Of a stretch of 64,000 nt of DNA, positions 54,551-64,000 are shown piece by piece; the stretch's first letter is position 1, and the number at the start of each line of letters is the position of its first letter. The stretch is from Spirometra erinaceieuropaei. Lineage: Eukaryota > Platyhelminthes > Cestoda > Diphyllobothriidea > Diphyllobothriidae. The notes under the pieces are model-generated. The model was not told the DNA's origin, did not search any database, and saw nothing but the letters and a program-made list of their open reading frames with translations. The stretch covers positions 1,278,504 to 1,342,503 of the forward strand of contig CACRXP010000066.1 of NCBI GenBank assembly GCA_902702965.1, given 5' to 3'. The position numbers and the translations under genes were made by a program.

Positions 54551-55079
54551 AGAATATACGAACGATATCGCCAGAGACCAATGTCTCGTTATTCAGAGGC
54601 TCCCTGAATCTAATGCCGACACTCCTAAAGAGCGGTTTCGGAAGATCTGAGATTTTTCCAAGGCTTCCTCAACAATATTATGGAACCCACTGAGGCCATT
54701 GGAGTATTCAAAGCCTTCTGTCTCGGAAAACGGACAAACAATCTGTCAACAACAACAGGCCCGCGACCTCTCAAAGTTTTGATGGCTTGTAGGGAGCAAG
54801 CTGGGTTGATTCTATCTCGACGCTTTAGAATAAAAGGCACCAACCCGGCGTTTATTTCAACTGCATTATTCGCCAGTAGAGAGGCTGGAACGTAGTCTTC
54901 TAGTTCTAGCACTGAGTAGGAGACTCAGCGAAGGAGAACGGGATTTGGTTATCTACAACAACCAAATCAGACAGCGCCAATCATCCTTTCTTTGGACGGG
55001 TCCAATCCTGATGACCGCGCAGCCGGTATAGTAGGCATAAGTCATAGACGCATCGAAATTACTTCTCTGCCGGCCATAA

Positions 55080-55810
55080 ATCGCAAACTGAAATTTCCAT
55101 ATACAAATGTGCAGAGCATGTTATTGAAAGTCGACGAGCTAATGATCCATCTATCTGATCTATCCCCGGAAATAATCTCACTTACAGAATCTTGGTTGAA
55201 CTAGCAGGTGAACGACCGTGAGTTAACAACACCAGGATACCAACTGTTTAGAAGGTACAGGTCAGGATGTCAGGGCGGAGGCGTACTCACGTATGTAAAA
55301 CACGGGCTTATAGTCTCACACAAAACAGATAAACTGGCGTTTACTTCTGAGCCAATTTTGCTTACTATAAAAGCACCGTGTTCACCGGGCTTTGACGTCC
55401 TGACGGTCTACCGACCAAAAAGAAATGATCCCACGGCGGACGCCCGTCTGATTGCCGACCTGGAGAGATTCTGGTCCGAAGTCTTAATCATGTGGGACTT
55501 CAACGCACCTCTTATGGACTAGAGTTCAGCTTATGCATCTGGTCCAGACCATGCTTTCGACCGACGTTTGCTGGACCTGACCCTCAGGTTATTTCTCACT
55601 CAGCACCTCTCTTTTCCGACAAGGGTGCGCGAAGGGCAACAATCAAACTGTCTAGATCTGCTCCTTACTAAGTCACTGGACATCATTGATGAGGTGCAAT
55701 ATCTACCTCCCCTAGGTCAAATCGATCACGTCGTTCTGCTGTGGGAGTACTCCATTTTTTTCTCTGCCCGAACAAGCCTCCAGGGTTATAAGGAAAATTT
55801 GGCACGGTGA
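55080..55810 (+). pseudogene. LINE 4 endonuclease
   Basis: FPYTNVQSMLLKVDELMIHL, IISLTESWLN then a stop, QLFRRYRSGCQGGGVLTYV, FDVLTVYRPKRNDPTADARL, IMWDFNAPLMD then a stop, and a third frame with QQSNCLDLLLTKSLD and GQIDHVVLLWEYS. The Glu of LTES and the Asp of DFN are kept; GDFN is WDFN here. Two in-frame stops and no indel break the middle. Confidence 0.8.
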
Positions 55811-56288
55811 CTTTGCTCAAATAGAAGCTGAACTATACACCATAAAGTGGGAATCAGCTTTTTCCGTTGACATAATCAAGGATTGAGACTGGTTTAGTGA
55901 GTTATTCACGTTCATCTCAGAGACCACTGTCCTATTTCACGGAAGAAACTGAACATCAGACCCTCGTGGCTAACACAAGCTTTAAAAAAGAAGCGAATAA
56001 AAAGCGGAGGTAATGGAGGAAATTACTCTCGGATAGGAGCTCTGGGTCGATAAATGCATACAAGGCACAGAGGAACCTAGTTAAGAAACTATTCTTCGGG
56101 ACGCGTCGCACTTTTGAGAAAGACCTTCTCAATCGAGCCGCAGAAAATCCGAAGTTATTCTACGGTGATATAAGAAGATGCACACGAAACAGAGACCCAA
56201 TCCCATTAATGAAAGCTAGTGACGACCTAGAACTCAGTGAAGACGAGGAAAAGGCAGAGCGCCTTTCACAATTTTTTAGTCCATCTTT

Positions 56289-57240
56289 ATGAAGGAAAGC
56301 GCACTTCTTCCTCCCGACTGCGACATAGTGGACGGACCAACGATTGGGCATGTCTCTTTCGCCGATGCTATTGTTCGCAAAGAACTGTTGACACTGAATG
56401 GGTCTAAATCACCTGGACCGGATGACATACCGCCCAAAATGCCGAAGGAGCTTGCTGGAGAACTATCTAAACCGCTGTCCATTTTCTTCCAAGCTTCGTT
56501 CGAAGCAGGCTACATGCCCGCAGATTGGAAATCCGCACGGATCACGCCAATTCATAAACGCGGCAGCAAGGTCTAAGCAAACGACTTCAGACCAATCAGC
56601 CTTACTTCCATTTGCTGCAAAATTATGGAAAAAAATAATTAAGCGAGAAATAATGCACTTCCTAGAAGAGAATAATCTGCTATGCGATGTCCAGCACGGA
56701 TTGTGTAGAGGCAGATCATGCGTGAAAAACCATCTTTATTGTTTAGATCGCTGGACCCGGGCAGTCGATGGCGGCAATGCAGTGCACGCAGTGTACGTCG
56801 ACTTTAACAAGGCATTCGACAGTGTACCACATCAGCGTCTCCTGTACAAATTAAGCCGAACAGGCATTAGGGGTAACCTCCTGAGGTGGATCCAAAGCTT
56901 CTTGATCGGTCGCTCTCAAATCGTCCACGTCGGTGACAGGCAGTCGGCGGAGGTAGCGGTTGAAAGCGGTGTTCCACAAGGCTCCGTTCTTGGCCCTACC
57001 CTATTCATTATATACGTCAACGACTGCGTTAGCGAACTGAATTGTGATGTCGCCATGTTCGCTGATGATGTTAAACTTTGGAGTATCATTCGAACTGAAT
57101 TTGACGAAGAGCGCTTGCAGGCAGACCTGACCCGACTCGAGAAATGGTCACAGGACTGGCTTTTGCCGCTTAATGTGACTAAGTGCAATGTCTTGCGAGT
57201 CGGCAGGACCCGATCTCTGGGCCGGAGTGTTTACACCTAA
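56289..57240 (+). pseudogene. LINE 4 reverse transcriptase
   Basis: GSKSPGPDDIPPKMPKELAG and ARITPIHKRGSKV in the first frame (to 56576), then after a shift the frame 56398-57240 has VQHGLCRGRSCVKNHL, YVDFNKAFDSVPHQRLLYKL, SGVPQGSVLGPTLFIIYVND and AMFADDVKLWSIIRT. All three catalytic Asp are present. After 57240 the C-terminal region continues in other frames (QKDVGVW, then TNLRAHPLKLRVTVAKLN) with a deletion between them. Confidence 0.85.
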
Positions 57241-57885
57241 ATGGCGCACCATTGCACGGGGAACGCCCAGAAAGATGTGGGTGTGTGGGTAACTGCTTAT
57301 CTAAATTTGTCGCTCCACTGCTCCAAGGTATCCAAGTCCGCGATATTAGTCCTTTGAGTAGCGACCACAACGAACCTCCGAGCTCATCCCCTTAAATTAC
57401 GTGTGACTGTCGCCAAGCTGAATATTCAGAAGTTCTTCTTTTCAAACGGAGTGAATGAGGCTTTGAATGCTCCGCTGCAGATGTCGTCATGTCCACCTCC
57501 GTCGAGGCTCTTAAGCGCAAGTTGGACATGTGTACCACTAAACGCCATAATGTCACCTGACCGACATCGTCTTAGCATTTCGTTCGAACAGTTTATTAAC
57601 ACTATTATATTACTGCCCGTATTTCAGTAACGCTTTTTTATTATTTTCCATGTCTGTTGAATGTGAGTGTTGGCATTTAATTCGTCTCCCTCAGAAACTG
57701 AGATAACACCAACTATCCATAGACACACATCTGTACAGCACAGTTAGTAACGTTAATGATTTTAACACTTGGAACAATTCGTTTATCTGTCTTATTTCGA
57801 ATTCTTTGCCAATCTGAAGGAACTCTATAGCTGTTTGATGTTTCCATTTCAAATTTTTGATAAAGTTCGCCTCCTTGTAGCAAAT

Positions 57886-57918
57886 GGGAAGTTCAAGGAT
57901 TCAACACCTATATTTCCC
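57886..57918 (+). other. 3'-terminal hairpin of LINE 4
   Basis: Outer stem GGGA (57886-57889) with TCCC (57915-57918); inner stem AGG (57896-57898) with CCT (57907-57909), with a longer loop than in LINEs 2 and 3. It is followed by ACTGAAACTGAAAC. Confidence 0.55.
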
Positions 57919-58136
57919 TCATTTAACTGAAACTGAAACAATATGGGTTTGCATAACACGATGTACCTTTTTGTCCTGATTATAAATAACGACTCAATTT
58001 GCTGCTTGGCCAATCAATTAGTTAAGACGTAGTCGTAAAAAACCCTGAAATATCTTTAACTTCCTCGATGAAATTTTCGTTGCGGTGCATTCTCTCTTTT
58101 TACTCTTGCCCAAACAAATACGCAACGCCTGTTCTT

Positions 58137-58262
58137 CCGGTTAATACAATCGTGACCTGTTAGTTCGAACGCCTCTAACCACTGAGCCAGAGCTCTTTGT
58201 CTTGTCGGTTGTGATCGTTAATATACAATAGTAGGGGGAGGCGCTCACCGATGGTCTTCTAC
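58137..58262 (-). mobile_element. tRNA-derived SINE, copy 3 (partial)
   Basis: The minus strand reads CATCGGTGAGCGCC, TATATTAACGATCACAACCG and AGCTCTGGCTCAGTGGTTAG, the last with a clear polymerase III A-box, then AACTAACAGGTCACGA. Head and spacer match copies 1 and 2 near 1923-2770. The 3' domain is missing. Confidence 0.6.
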
Positions 58263-58286
58263 GGAAATCACTCGTGCCGTTCTTTC

Positions 58287-58586
58287 TTACGGGCAATACC
58301 ACTCTAACTTTGTCATGCACCGCTGTGTGGCTCCTGGTTTGGCTCTAGTGTGGCCATAGACGAAACACAGCTTGTCATTGCGGTTGATTGCAAGTTGGTG
58401 TTCGTGCAATCTTGTACTGAGGCGTTTGCTCGTTTCACCCCCATACGTTGCATTGCAATTTAGGCATGGCATGCTGTTGACTACCGCCGACTGTTCTGTT
58501 GTTGGTAGCGGGTCATTGGGCTTCGTGATTTGCTGTCTGATGCAAGTTTGACAATACGTACTACTAAAAGGCGAAGGGAAGTCCAA
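58287..58586 (-). pseudogene. Penelope-like element fragment, GIY-YIG domain
   Basis: The minus-strand frame has TYCQTCIRQQITKPNDPL, SAVVNSMPCLNCNATYGGET, then SKRLSTRLHEHQLAINRNDK. The CxxC, the YGGET and the RLHEH segments correspond to the zinc-finger-linked GIY-YIG domain of PLEs (compare CASCPRVYVGHTGRC in PLE B). It abuts PLE B, which runs in the opposite direction, at 58587. Only this domain is left of the element. Confidence 0.75.
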
Positions 58587-58587
58587 T

Positions 58588-59965
58588 GGGCTACCAATAT
58601 CCGGTCTACTCGACGAACTATTGTTACAGCGACTAGAACATGAGGTTTTTCAATCTCTCAACCCCAAACTGTGGATCCGCTATGTCGACGACACCTTTTT
58701 CGTAATAAAGAACCGCGAAGTCGAAAGGCTACATCGGAGGCTGAGTGATGTTTTTCCGGCCGTACAATTTACCCGCGAAGAGGCAGTAGGAGACAGTTCG
58801 TCGTTTCTGGGCGTAAAAATACAAAGTGTGGACGACGGCAATCTCGCAACCATCGTCCATAGAAAAGGGTCTGATTCTGAGATCATCCTCAATTATGGAA
58901 GCAATCACCTTGCGGCTCAAAAAATAAGCTGCGTCTGAAATCTCTTCCACCGGGCCTACCGTTATTGCAGCAATGACGACCAGCTGAAGACAGAACAAGT
59001 CATCTATACTGACTTTTTCGATCTAACGGATATCCGGTCAGTTTTGTAAAGAACTAACTCAGGCATCAGGCAAAACCTCGAGGCCCCTCCTCAGATGGAG
59101 AAACCGTGACCAAGAAATTCTTCTCCCTGCCCTATATGCAGGGGACCTTAGAAATGATCGCCCGTCAGCTAAATCACTGCGGTATCCGCGTTTCCCACAC
59201 GCTTGCATCCTCGCTGCGCACATTCTTAACTCGAGTAATGGATTCTATCCCTAAAGAAGAACAGACTAACGTCATCTATCGCATCCCGTGTGCCAGTTGT
59301 CCCCGCGTATATGTTGGTCATACAGGACGATGCCTGGTAACTCGAATTAATGAACACAAACTAGCTGTCCGTCGCCGTGATCCACTGTCCCTCGTCTTTA
59401 TACACACACTCCAGTGCGACCACCGTTTTAATTGGGATAACACCGTGGTCATCGCCATGGCCAACACAAAAAGGGCGAGAGGATTCCTTGAGGCATGGCA
59501 CTCTAATGCGGACAGCATCAACCGCCACGTTGACCTAGACGCCCATTATGAGGGCCTAAGATCACGCCTCACTAAGACGAGCCCCACGCCGTATCAGCAG
59601 CCGCTAATTCAGGCGCCCGCAGTTCTGCCAATCTACCATTCTCCCTCCCCTCCAACACGGGAGCCGTAACGGTCCCCCCCCCCCTCCTTCCTACCCTCCC
59701 GGCTCAGAACCCAGCATGACTCCCTGCCCGCATCCCACCTCACACGCTAACGGTCCGCCCGTCAATGTTTGTCCTGTCGCGTCTACTAGTCTAGTGTGAC
59801 TCTCTCCCTCTCTCTTTTATCTTCTTTTCGTGTGACGAGGGGTTGTTGTCAGCAATTCGAAAATTCAAGAGTTCAAGTCGATTTTTTTCCGAAGAATCTC
59901 TTCCTTTTTCACAATATAAAATATGTATATATTGTATTGTATATTTTTCCCATACCTGACAAAGA
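58588..59965 (+). mobile_element. Penelope-like element B, RT motif 4 to 3' UTR
   Basis: The copy is truncated in the RT: it starts at GLPISGLLDELLLQRLEHEV, then WIRYVDDTFFVIKNREVERL (catalytic YVDD at 58681-58692) and DSSSFLGVKIQ, with a stop near 58938 in the thumb. After a frame change 59106-59669 gives NVIYRIPCASCPRVYVGHTG, the endonuclease with RCLVTRINEHKLAVRRRD, and DSINRHVDLDAHYEG, ending in a Pro-rich tail. The 3' UTR to about 59965 parallels that of PLE A. This is the best-preserved PLE 3' half in the window. Confidence 0.88.
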
Positions 59966-60869
59966 ATTAGAAAGAAGCGATGCCTCCATGTGAAACATGG
60001 CTAACCCCTCGATGCAGAGCGATGGAATTAAGTGACATGTCAGCTCGAAGAAAAACCCTTAGGTACTGTGACGCATCAAACGCCACCCACCTCAGACAAG
60101 GGAAGTTTTTTGCTTTTTAAGCGTTAGATCAACAAAGCCATGGTATCCCGATGGAGTAGTGATTAATTATCGGCAATTACATCAGTCTCTATCTATCTTG
60201 CCCTGTTTATTGTGTTTCTGGGGCAGGACTGAACTGAGTTCACTGTTCACGAGTTTGAATGGACGAACTGTCCAGAGACAACTGTGCCGTCTTTTCTGCA
60301 AGGTCTGTCCCCCTAGATGGCACGAAGGCGACTTCACTCAGACACTCCCCGGCTAACAGAATGTCTAATCATCTTTTGGATCTGACGTAGCAGCTACGTT
60401 CGTCAACGCATTTAATTAAATATGATAGTTTAATACCATGAAGTCGCCGAATTGAAGCCGGTTTTTCATGTTTGTTCGGAATGCTTAGCAGCTTGGAGTA
60501 CTGAGGACGTGTCTACCACTTAAATTTAACAAACAAGAGAGTAGCATGTGTCTGACAGGATTTTTATCGAAATCAACGTGAGGAAGATTATGGCAGGGGC
60601 CTGAGCCTGTGACATGACAATTTCTCTCTAGCACTACGGCCTTCTAGATGGTTCGAACGTCTTGCCCGGCGATGTCCACCGTGTGTTCAGCAGTAAGCTG
60701 TAACAGACATGGTGACTTTTGCGTGGATTGATTTATAGAAGGTACGGGCTTGCGCCGCATCTACCACACTCTTTCCTTCTCTTGACCTGGACTCGGTTTT
60801 AATACTGTTTCAAGAAGACCGGGAGTGTGGGAGGACATAGGTGGCTGGGACAGCCCGGTCTGCACCTAG
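59966..60869. other. Unassigned; possible small exon at 60641-60701
   Basis: TTTCTCTCTAG at about 60630-60640 followed by an open stretch (HYGLLDGSNVLPGDVHRVFS) to a GTAAGC at about 60702 has the look of an internal exon. Its phase does not fit the candidate terminal exon at 60870, so the link is unproven. Confidence 0.25.
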
Positions 60870-61100
60870 GCGTACCACCACACCCCTGCTCCACAGAAAC
60901 GCTTGACCAGTAGTTTAACCAACAACAGCACCACAACGGATCAGGAAGACGATGATGACTGGGCAGCCATGCTCACGGCCTGTATGCCCAGTGGGGGTGC
61001 AAACTCATCTACCGGCAGGGAACCAGGTGCCGGAGAACTGCCAGCGCGCACCGGACTGCGAGGGCCATGGTTTGCTAGTCCTAGCATAGCAGACACTTAA
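60870..61100 (+). CDS. Candidate terminal exon of an unidentified host gene
   Basis: Open from 60870 (after CACCTAG) or from 60897 (after CTCCACAG), both plausible AG acceptors, to TAA at 61098-61100. The residues include SLTNNSTTTDQEDDDDWAAM, LTACMPSGGANSSTGREPGA and LRGPWFASPSIADT. The GC content is visibly higher than in the flanks, and an AATAAA lies at 61226-61231, about 125 bases after the stop, as expected for a last exon. No domain is recognised; the acidic DDDDW segment is the only notable motif. Confidence 0.3.
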   Translation, partial: AYHHTPAPQKRLTSSLTNNSTTTDQEDDDDWAAMLTACMPSGGANSSTGREPGAGELPARTGLRGPWFASPSIADT

Positions 61101-64000
61101 AGACCTTTAGGCAAACGATGTTCTAGAAGATTTTGGGACTCGTATTCGCAGACGCCTTAAGAAACTCCTAGGTTACTATTGGTATAAAGGGATCTTTCCT
61201 GAGAGGATAGGTCACGGTGTAAAACAATAAATTAGTTTTTAGCCCCAGATAAAATTTAACCTTATTTTGACATTTATGTCTCTTAGGCAATTAACCATTA
61301 GCACTCAACCTAGGCGTGTATAACTCACTCAGGCTACTGGCTGCGGCCCATTGACACATAATGGGTTTTTCCTCTTTACCCTCAACTTCTCTCGCGCATC
61401 CAAGAAGCAAAAGCACAACCCTGTGTCAGACAGATTAACCTTTGATTTCATAATCTTCTTAATGTGTCGGTCAACAAAACATAATATCGTCTGCGTCGAA
61501 AAAACGCAATGATGGATATGGCTGACCACGATTCACCATAAAATTAAGCCGTCGTTTTTAAATAGGTGTCGGAAAATATTAGAAAGACTGTTAATTAGTG
61601 TCATATGTCTAAATGATCTCTGCTCAATGTACTATTGCTCAGCAACTTCTGTTTTCAGGAGCCCGAATACTTTTAGATGGTAAAGTACACGTTTTGTCGG
61701 CAACTGGCCCCGTCTTTCCTCGACTGAGTTGAGCGTGTTAGCAGTCTCGGCTGTACGAATTAACGTTTGCTGATACCGAAATCCGCAGTGTCACGGTGTA
61801 AATTAATATGCAGTTGTGCGCATAAAAAACTTCAGAAAGACTCTGAAAAGTTGTATCGAAACAGAGCTACTATAAAGTTGACCGAATGCAGTAGACGGTT
61901 GTAGTGCGTAAATTGATGAAAACAATTAAACGGTATTAAGTAACCCGGAGATCCATTTGTTGTTTGTAATTACTTAAAAGTCAGTTAGCCGCTATGAAAA
62001 ACAGTTCACCACTTCTGATTCCCGTAAAGCCAAACTTCACGAAAAGGGCCAGAAGGGGAATTTCATCACCCGCGGTAGAGCCTGAAATGAGCAAACGACG
62101 CCGACTCGTCGTGTCTGCCCTAGCTAGCGTCAATATGCCCAATGTTGCGATTTAACAAGTTATCAGGCGTTTGCGAAATTATCCACGAATGTTAGACTTG
62201 TCTGCTATGAAAGATATTACGATTCACTAACCAAATGGAAGCGTTGATCTGGGAAAATATATGGCAAAAAACCGCCCTTCATAAATGACCAGTTGTTGTC
62301 TGGTCCCCCCTCAGGAAGCTTCACACAGCACATTTCATGCGTTCTTGCTCATAACAACCCAGCGATGTACGCATAAGGACAGGGTTTTTAAAAATGTCCC
62401 TCAATACTTCGACGTTCAACGAGATAGGTGTAATTCATTTGAATAACCCGATTGTAAAGAGAATCATACAGATAACAAATTTTAAAAACTGAAAATGCGC
62501 CTATTCACCACTGCAACAAATTCTTCCGTTTTGTAGCTCCTGCTGCTGCACCATATAGAGAACAGTCCTGGCGATATGCTTGATATACGCGTAGAATTCA
62601 CTGGCCTCGTAAGATGGTGTTGGGGGATACATCAGAGCATCTTGTCACATTTCAAATCTCTGTCAAGATCGACGGACGAGAGTCGCATATTAGCTGGTAG
62701 GTGGATTGCGTCCTCTCATTAAGTAAAACCGAGAGTTGTTTTCAGTGCTAAGCTATCTAGCTTTACTGCATTGGTTATCGAGTTCACTCCAGTCTTGGGT
62801 CTAATTTTAAAAAATGCGTGACGTGTATGGTGATCTGAGTGGCATATGATGGCAAGGTGGGGTATATTATAATACGTAAACAAACTGTGTAAAAACGCTG
62901 GTTAAATAAACATATTTTCTTTCGTGTATTAGTCATTTGCGGCAACATATTAACCTCGGCCCCAGGAATTTGAGATAGGCATGTGTACTGCATGTAGTTT
63001 GCCGGCCATACGTCTTGTAAAAATGTACATTGGAAGAGTGAGGGTGCTTGGTTGATTATTATTTTGACGTCTATGCATGTTGTTTTAACAAGTATCGTGT
63101 CCTTAAAATTGAGGCGAATCGCTTGTCATACGAAGAACTTCATGACATCACCTAGGTAGTGCCTTCAACATTTCGAGAGCATTTTGGCATGTCAGGTAAT
63201 GAAGTGGTTAACGAAATAACTACAGACGTAATTATTAAAAAAGTACGTGTGAGGATACGATTGATACATGTTTTAAAACTCCTATGTCTGGCAATCACAA
63301 ACTAATAAAACTGTTTGCAAGAAACAATCTGAACATTTAACAACTTAGATTGCTTTGTGCAGTAGGTGGGTTAACCCATGAAATGTCAACCAAATTTCAG
63401 AAATGCCTATTCGTTTCGAAAAGATTAGATAAGTAGAGTTGTAAATCTAATCATGATGCAGCATAATTCTATAATAATTCAGTTACCTCAGGATGCCGGC
63501 TCTTGAACAAACTTCTTTCCGACTGCATGCAGAACACTGTACTCAGTAAAAATGACTGCTTATATAGCAGGCATTTCTTTGATGGATTTTTGATGCCATT
63601 AAAAATTCAATCATAGTTCGTGGAAGGCATGCATACAAATATTCATTCTGTTGCTTATTCGATGGACAATTACGATTTATTTCAACTTTATACTCAAAGA
63701 AATGGTATAATTGGGTGTTAAAAGTTTCTAATTGTGAGATATTTAGTGCCGTGAAATAGCTGTTAAATAAAACGTCATGTCTCTCTATTTACCAATGTAG
63801 ATAGTAAAGTTAAAAATACAGAACAATTCGGCCGCTACATTTTATGAACTAATTATAATCGCCTCTTTATACCGTAGAAAAATGCATGGTCTTAAATACG
63901 TGTAAAATAAACGACTCGTAGCTTCAAAACCCTGACTGCAAGTGTAACGCCAGGTCGGGTTCAAATATAATTAGGAATTCGAAAAGTTTTTGAAACCCTG
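61101..64000. other. AT-rich sequence without recognised features
   Basis: Apart from the AATAAA at 61226-61231, I find no long frame, repeat copy or RNA motif here. Frames such as 61329-61529 (-) and 62784-62993 (-) have no support. Confidence 0.4.

Larger units (their letters stand above)
54555..57945 (+). mobile_element. CR1-like LINE 4, almost full-length ORF2, decayed
   Basis: ORF2 N-terminal block (54680-54895: FKAFCLGKRTNN, GPRPLKVLMACREQ), endonuclease (55080-55810), linker, RT (56289-57240), a C-terminal region with a deletion of about 280 bases near 57358, and the 3' UTR with hairpin and an ACTGAAACTGAAAC tail at 57927-57940. It belongs to the same subfamily as LINEs 2 and 3 and is the best guide to what they lack. 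At least six frame breaks; inactive. Confidence 0.85.

Overview
The window looks like an accessory, transposon-packed stretch of a flatworm nuclear genome, most likely a tapeworm of the diphyllobothriid/Spirometra type. That placement is inference. It rests on GT-AG introns in a host gene, degenerate TTAGGG (metazoan-type) telomere-like tracts, and a mix of CR1-like LINEs, GIY-YIG Penelope-like elements (PLEs), a BEL/Pao LTR element, RTE-like LINE debris and tRNA-derived SINEs, all familiar to me from helminth genomes. No prokaryotic features are present, and I see no operon, CRISPR array or intact cellular RNA gene. Ends of decayed elements are approximate, to within tens of bases.

Host genes. 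The clear host gene is a core-2/I-type beta-1,6-N-acetylglucosaminyltransferase (GT14 family) on the minus strand. Exon 1 is 35326-34577 and exon 2 is 29883-29386; a phase-0 intron of about 4.7 kb carries a CR1-like LINE in the opposite orientation. Exon 2 and its flanks (about 27462-30800) have a decayed inverted duplicate at about 3925-7312 on the plus strand. There the exon keeps exactly 498 bases but has lost its splice acceptor and gained a stop. A second paralogue fragment lies at 7850-7491 on the minus strand. A possible terminal exon of another gene lies at 60870-61100 (+).

Layout. 1-545 RTE-like relic; 597-1345 3' end of a PLE; 1346-1687 inverted repeat; 1905-2770 SINE cluster with a 131-bp fold-back; 2771-3760 PLE relic (-); 3925-7312 duplicate arm with a telomere-like tract; 7491-7850 glycosyltransferase relic; 9730-20180 CR1-like LINE 1, with a young BEL/Pao element (14027-20061, 325-bp LTRs, 5-bp target duplication) nested in its 3' UTR; 20480-23620 LINE 2, with an ATC microsatellite and an internal deletion; 23625-25975 LINE 3, 5'-truncated; 25976-26255 PLE fragment; 27462-30800 second arm, whose telomere-like tract is split by a PLE (27604-28580); 30963-33930 LINE 5 in the glycosyltransferase intron; 34577-35326 exon 1; 36350-51660 a mosaic of RTE-like and PLE pieces in which a unit of about 3.1 kb occurs twice (about 36350-39510 and 47470-50520); 51660-54550 nothing recognised; 54555-57945 LINE 4; 58137-58262 SINE (-); 58287-59965 two PLE fragments back to back; 61100-64000 AT-rich with nothing recognised.

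How it fits together. Most of the window is a record of nested insertions. The most notable observations are: a conserved two-helix hairpin just upstream of the 3' tail of four CR1-like copies, with a compensatory base-pair change; a PLE landed inside an interstitial telomere-like tract; a fold-back SINE with a tRNA-Trp-like head; and an inverted segmental duplication that copied a glycosyltransferase exon.
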